A DNA stretch of 57,334 nt from an uncultured Bacilli bacterium (GTDB taxonomy: Bacteria; Bacillota_I; Bacilli_A; RFN20; CAG-631), in assembly GCA_947599835.1 (NCBI GenBank), contig CANQFQ010000010.1, positions 1 through 57,334 of the forward strand, in the 5' to 3' direction. Shown here one piece after another: positions 57,308 to 57,334 of this stretch. Position 1 is the stretch's first letter. The number at the start of each line of letters is the position of its first letter. The translations under genes were made by a program, and so were the position numbers. Below the pieces are notes generated by a model. It worked only from the letters and a program-made list of their open reading frames with translations. It made no database searches and was not told where the DNA came from.

Positions 57308-57334
57308 CCATTAAGTTAAGTTTTATCGTTCTAA

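Overview
The window comes from a low-GC bacterium (roughly one third G+C by eye) of Bacillota/Mollicutes type. The evidence is Bacilli-style gene order (cysS-rlmB-sigH-rpmG-secE-nusG-rplK-rplA-rplJ-rplL-methyltransferase-rpoB-rpoC, and an S10-spc-alpha cluster ending in rplQ then ecfA1-ecfA2-ecfT-truA), strong GGAGG ribosome-binding sites, near-consensus promoters with 17-18 bp spacers, and many U-tailed hairpin terminators. TGA is used as a stop (for example the ATGA overlaps hydC/hydB and ecfA1/ecfA2), so the code is standard and this is not a UGA=Trp mycoplasma. Metabolism looks fermentative: lower glycolysis, a trimeric [FeFe]-hydrogenase and a maltodextrin enzyme. I cannot name the genus; an uncultured gut Bacilli/Mollicutes-related lineage is an inference.

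Layout. 1-6052: a very large secreted lipoprotein gene (minus strand, 3' end outside the window) with its own promoter and a catabolite-type operator. 6216-18617: rpoC, rpoB, a YbxB-like methyltransferase, rplL, rplJ (with an L10 leader), rplA, rplK, nusG, secE, rpmG and a SigH-like sigma factor. 18686-20760: rlmB and cysS. 20906-25192: hydA, hydB, hydC. 25305-28115: malQ and a divergent LacI-family regulator. 28182-33870: gap, a fused pgk-tpi gene, pyk and an SGNH-hydrolase lipoprotein. 33962-35034: clpP, a 38-residue membrane protein and an unknown 104-residue protein. 35018-41000: ecfA1-ecfA2-ecfT-truA-PHP-prfA-prmC. 41088-56027: the complete S10-spc-alpha ribosomal cluster without rpmD. 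56102-57307: a short-chain dehydrogenase and a small two-helix membrane protein.

How the genes work together. Most of the window is the core expression machinery (22 S10/spc ribosomal proteins, six ribosomal proteins of the beta region, alpha, beta and beta-prime polymerase subunits, NusG, SecE/SecY, IF-1, RF1 with its methylase PrmC, and Map). Glycolysis from GAPDH to pyruvate kinase is collinear and makes NADH; HydABC can reoxidise NADH together with ferredoxin as H2. MalQ supplies sugar from maltodextrins. The large lipoprotein and malQ each carry a LacI/CcpA-like site just upstream of the -35 box.

The most notable observations are the repeat-built giant lipoprotein and its operator, the pgk-tpi fusion with an A6 run and tandem -1-frame stops exactly at the linker, a serine at the usual proton-relay cysteine position of HydA, lysine/alanine-rich N-terminal tails on L5, L23 and S5, the missing L30 gene, and a promoter-equipped 38-residue membrane protein antisense to the end of clpP. 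No gap between genes exceeds 300 bases. No tRNA, rRNA, CRISPR array, insertion sequence or phage gene was seen.
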